NCBI GenBank assembly: GCA_904063045.1
Contig: CAJFCJ010000010.1
Span: 62,001 to 126,000 of the forward strand
DNA: 64,000 bases
Source: Dimorphilus gyrociliatus
Taxonomy: Eukaryota; Annelida; Polychaeta; Dinophilidae
Direction of reading: 5' to 3'
Notes under the pieces: generated by a model
Told to the model about the DNA's origin: nothing
Database searches by the model: none
Seen by the model: the letters and a program-made list of their open reading frames with translations, nothing else
Shown: in pieces, positions 61,799-64,000 of the stretch
Layout: each line of letters begins with the position of its first letter
Numbering within the stretch: the first letter of the stretch is position 1
Translations under genes and position numbers: made by a program

Positions 61799-64000
61799 TT
61801 CTATCTCTATCTCTATCTCTATTCACGTCAATATTTTAATTGTTCATTACAAATTTTTTCTCTTATGCAATACGTCCATTAGTGGATTGCATGAGAATAA
61901 ACATAATATAACAATTTATTCGGTATTTAGTGTAAAAATTTTCGGTTAAATGGAAAAATAAATATTAGGCCTATAGCCGGTAAATAGATTTGAAAAAAAA
62001 AACGTTAGGTGGTGGGGGTGAAAAAAAAGGGGAGGGAAAATGGGAGTGTTGTAAAAGACGGAGGAGGGGGGGATAGGTGGGAGTGCTACAATATATATAA
62101 ATTTATATATATGCAAGTAACAGGGGGACGGAATAGGCGGGAAAAGTTGTTATGGAAAAGAGCCTAACTGACGGGAAATGCGGGACATATTAAAGCCTAT
62201 AAAAAGAAGAGTTTGAAGGGATCAATATTCGACGTATAAAGGCCGTCCATCATCGTTCTACCTAACAATAAGGGACGGAAAAGACAATTTTACCTTTCTT
62301 TTTTATATATAAATAGGGTATACTTAAAGCGTATTTTTATCGTATTTGTAAACACAGTCGCCTAAATCAAGAGTTTAGAAGGTGTAAAAAGGAGAGTGGA
62401 TGAACGAAGATAGAGAGAGAGAGAGAAAAGTGAAGGAGAAGCGTTAAAATAAAAATTCTTAGTTTACTAGTAGAGAGTATTTGTAAGTTGTAAAGGAAAA
62501 TTTTGGAGATTATTTCGGTCAATTTATTCTTTTATATATTGTTAAATAGATATTATATTAGAAAAAACTGGTATATAGTTTGGACTATTGCTAATTTGAA
62601 TCGATAATTCTACTAATACTTAAAAGTCTTACTAATATAATAATCATAGTAATAATAGTAATAACAATAATACAGTATTAATAGGTTTGAAACTGATTCT
62701 CTTTGATATATAGAATTTCGTTTAGGGTCAATTTTATCAGTATTCTTTAAAAACAAATACTATTTTTAGATTAGATGAAACTTATCGGGAATAGAGAAAT
62801 ATGAAGCACGTGACTTCCACTCTACATACTTATAATAATCAGAGTATAAAAGTCATACATTGTTTACGCATATTGTGTATAGTAATATGACCAATATATA
62901 ATACCGTACTAAGGGATAGTTTACACCTACCTATATAGACTCAACAAATATATAATCAAATTTAGTCACGTGACTCGGCTGTTACGATAGTTATAGATAA
63001 CATACGCTATATTTCCCACGTAGGCCTTTCTACATCATACTTATGTGTATAGCGTCTTGAATAGAGATTAAAAAAGAACCTGATCAATCATAAAACGGAA
63101 ATGTATGTCAACCTCTTCCCTATGGTGACAATTGCCTTAACCGCAAAACTAAATATAATCCCTGTTTCAAAGGAAAAAGGAAAAAGGAATATATAGAGAA
63201 GAACCAATTCCAATCCCCTTAGAACCAAGCGAAAAATCTCTATAGGTTTTGAAGAAGGTTAATTAAACGGTAAAAAAAAATATTTAAGTAGGTCATTCAA
63301 TTTTTACACTTTTATAGCGTACATTCAGTGACGACGGAATAGTCAGCATTCCAAAAAGAATTTCTGAAGAAACCGCATACTCTTTTCACGTGTTTATCTT
63401 ACCAGAAAACGAGTCTTTACAAGTTGTACGTATTACTATGGAACTATCAAGACTTTGAATAAACAAATTAATAAGACACGAAGTCGAGTGGAGAGGTGAA
63501 AGAGCTGGGAGAAACATAAAGAAGAAAACAAAGGAAAGAATATATACAAGGTGATTGCAATAATTTTTTCCCACTCCCTTAACTTAAGATAAAACACGCA
63601 TAAGATACGTCGTTAAGATACTGAACCATAGTAAATAAATATGCTACTCGACACAATTCATCATTATTCTTTATTCTTCGTCCCTACTATCGAAGGTATA
63701 CGATAGCTACATGTGCGTACAATGTATAATAGAAATGTGCGTATTTTCAAATAGACGCCAGCCTAAAAAGAATTTATGGGATGTCTGAAAAATCCATTTG
63801 GTTCTGTAGACCAGCTATTGCAGGAAAAGCGATAAGTTGTACTCACTCATTCGCACTGTAAAACTATATACGGGTAGCGTGTAATTGGGTATAATAATAT
63901 GCCTAAATGATTTTTATAAACACTAGTTTAATATTGATAAAGTATGACGTAGATGTGGGAAACTGCTTTAGAAGGAAGCTTATTAGGGCAGTGGTTAGTG
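61570..64000. other. No gene seen; probable ELMOD intron or upstream region
   Basis: Contains (TC)n at about 61762-61794, G-rich low complexity near 62000-62070, TA tracts near 62090-62115 and a perfect GTCACGTGAC palindrome at 62965-62974. No open frame has family signs. Missing ELMOD 5' exons may lie here but I could not read them. Confidence 0.45.
61762..61794. repeat. (TC)n microsatellite
   Basis: A run of about sixteen TC units followed by CTAT-type repeats to 61820. Confidence 0.9.

Noticed and set aside
61746-61949. Frame reading SLSLSLSLS
   Set aside because: It is a translation of the (TC)n microsatellite.

Overview
The window is nuclear DNA of a small animal (bilaterian). Genes are split by GT-AG introns mostly 40-90 bases long, the sequence is AT-rich, and genes lie about 3 kb apart on both strands. 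It holds an animal-type argonaute, a Brat-type TRIM-NHL protein, a SORL1-type VPS10 receptor, UFM1, OAF and a GAREM-type CABIT protein. The Brat protein keeps a RING finger, which fly Brat lacks. Together with the compactness this would fit a small lophotrochozoan such as a miniature annelid, but that placement is inference. There are no bacterial operons, CRISPR arrays or viral genes.

Layout: 1-4.4 kb is the 5' part of a SORL1-like gene (minus) with an intronless GPCR (plus) inside its first intron. 4.8-6.8 kb is an unrecognised helical-protein gene. 7.2-8.0 kb is a KNOP1-like gene. 8.4-11.4 kb is ribonucleotide reductase large subunit. OAF follows (12.3-13.3), then a foldback Tc1/mariner-type MITE (13.45-13.99), short-chain acyl-CoA dehydrogenase (14.1-15.4), prolyl oligopeptidase (15.8-18.5), an ABHD hydrolase (19.0-21.1), two tandem secreted DUF2961/GH172 genes (21.5-24.2), a GAREM-like CABIT gene (25.5-28.6), a hypothetical coiled protein (30.4-31.2), UFM1 (31.9-32.4), a C2H2 zinc-finger gene (32.8-34.1) and VCP lysine methyltransferase (35.2-36.1).

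From 37.7 to 48.3 kb a brat-like gene and an argonaute gene sit head to head around a roughly 0.5 kb promoter with a perfect NRF1 palindrome and YY1-type sites. Both products act on mRNA translation and stability. The argonaute has two alternative first exons. After it come a HACD (very-long-chain 3-hydroxyacyl-CoA dehydratase) gene carrying an apparent one-base frameshift, ABHD18, an ODAD4/TTC25-like TPR gene, an M1 aminopeptidase with an altered exopeptidase motif, and an ELMOD gene whose 5' end is not resolved. The last 2.4 kb show no gene.

The genes are mostly conserved housekeeping genes, not a pathway cluster. Recurrent E2F-type sites (TTTSGCGC or TCCCGCC cores) and TCACGTGA E-boxes lie near RRM1, the unrecognised 4.8-6.8 kb gene and UFM1, which hints at cell-cycle control. 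I found no convincing wholly new system. The best leads are the argonaute/brat promoter, the argonaute alternative N-terminus, the foldback MITE, the tandem GH172 pair and the orphan promoter-like stretch at 36.6-37.0 kb. All exon limits were read by eye from splice signals and reading frame.
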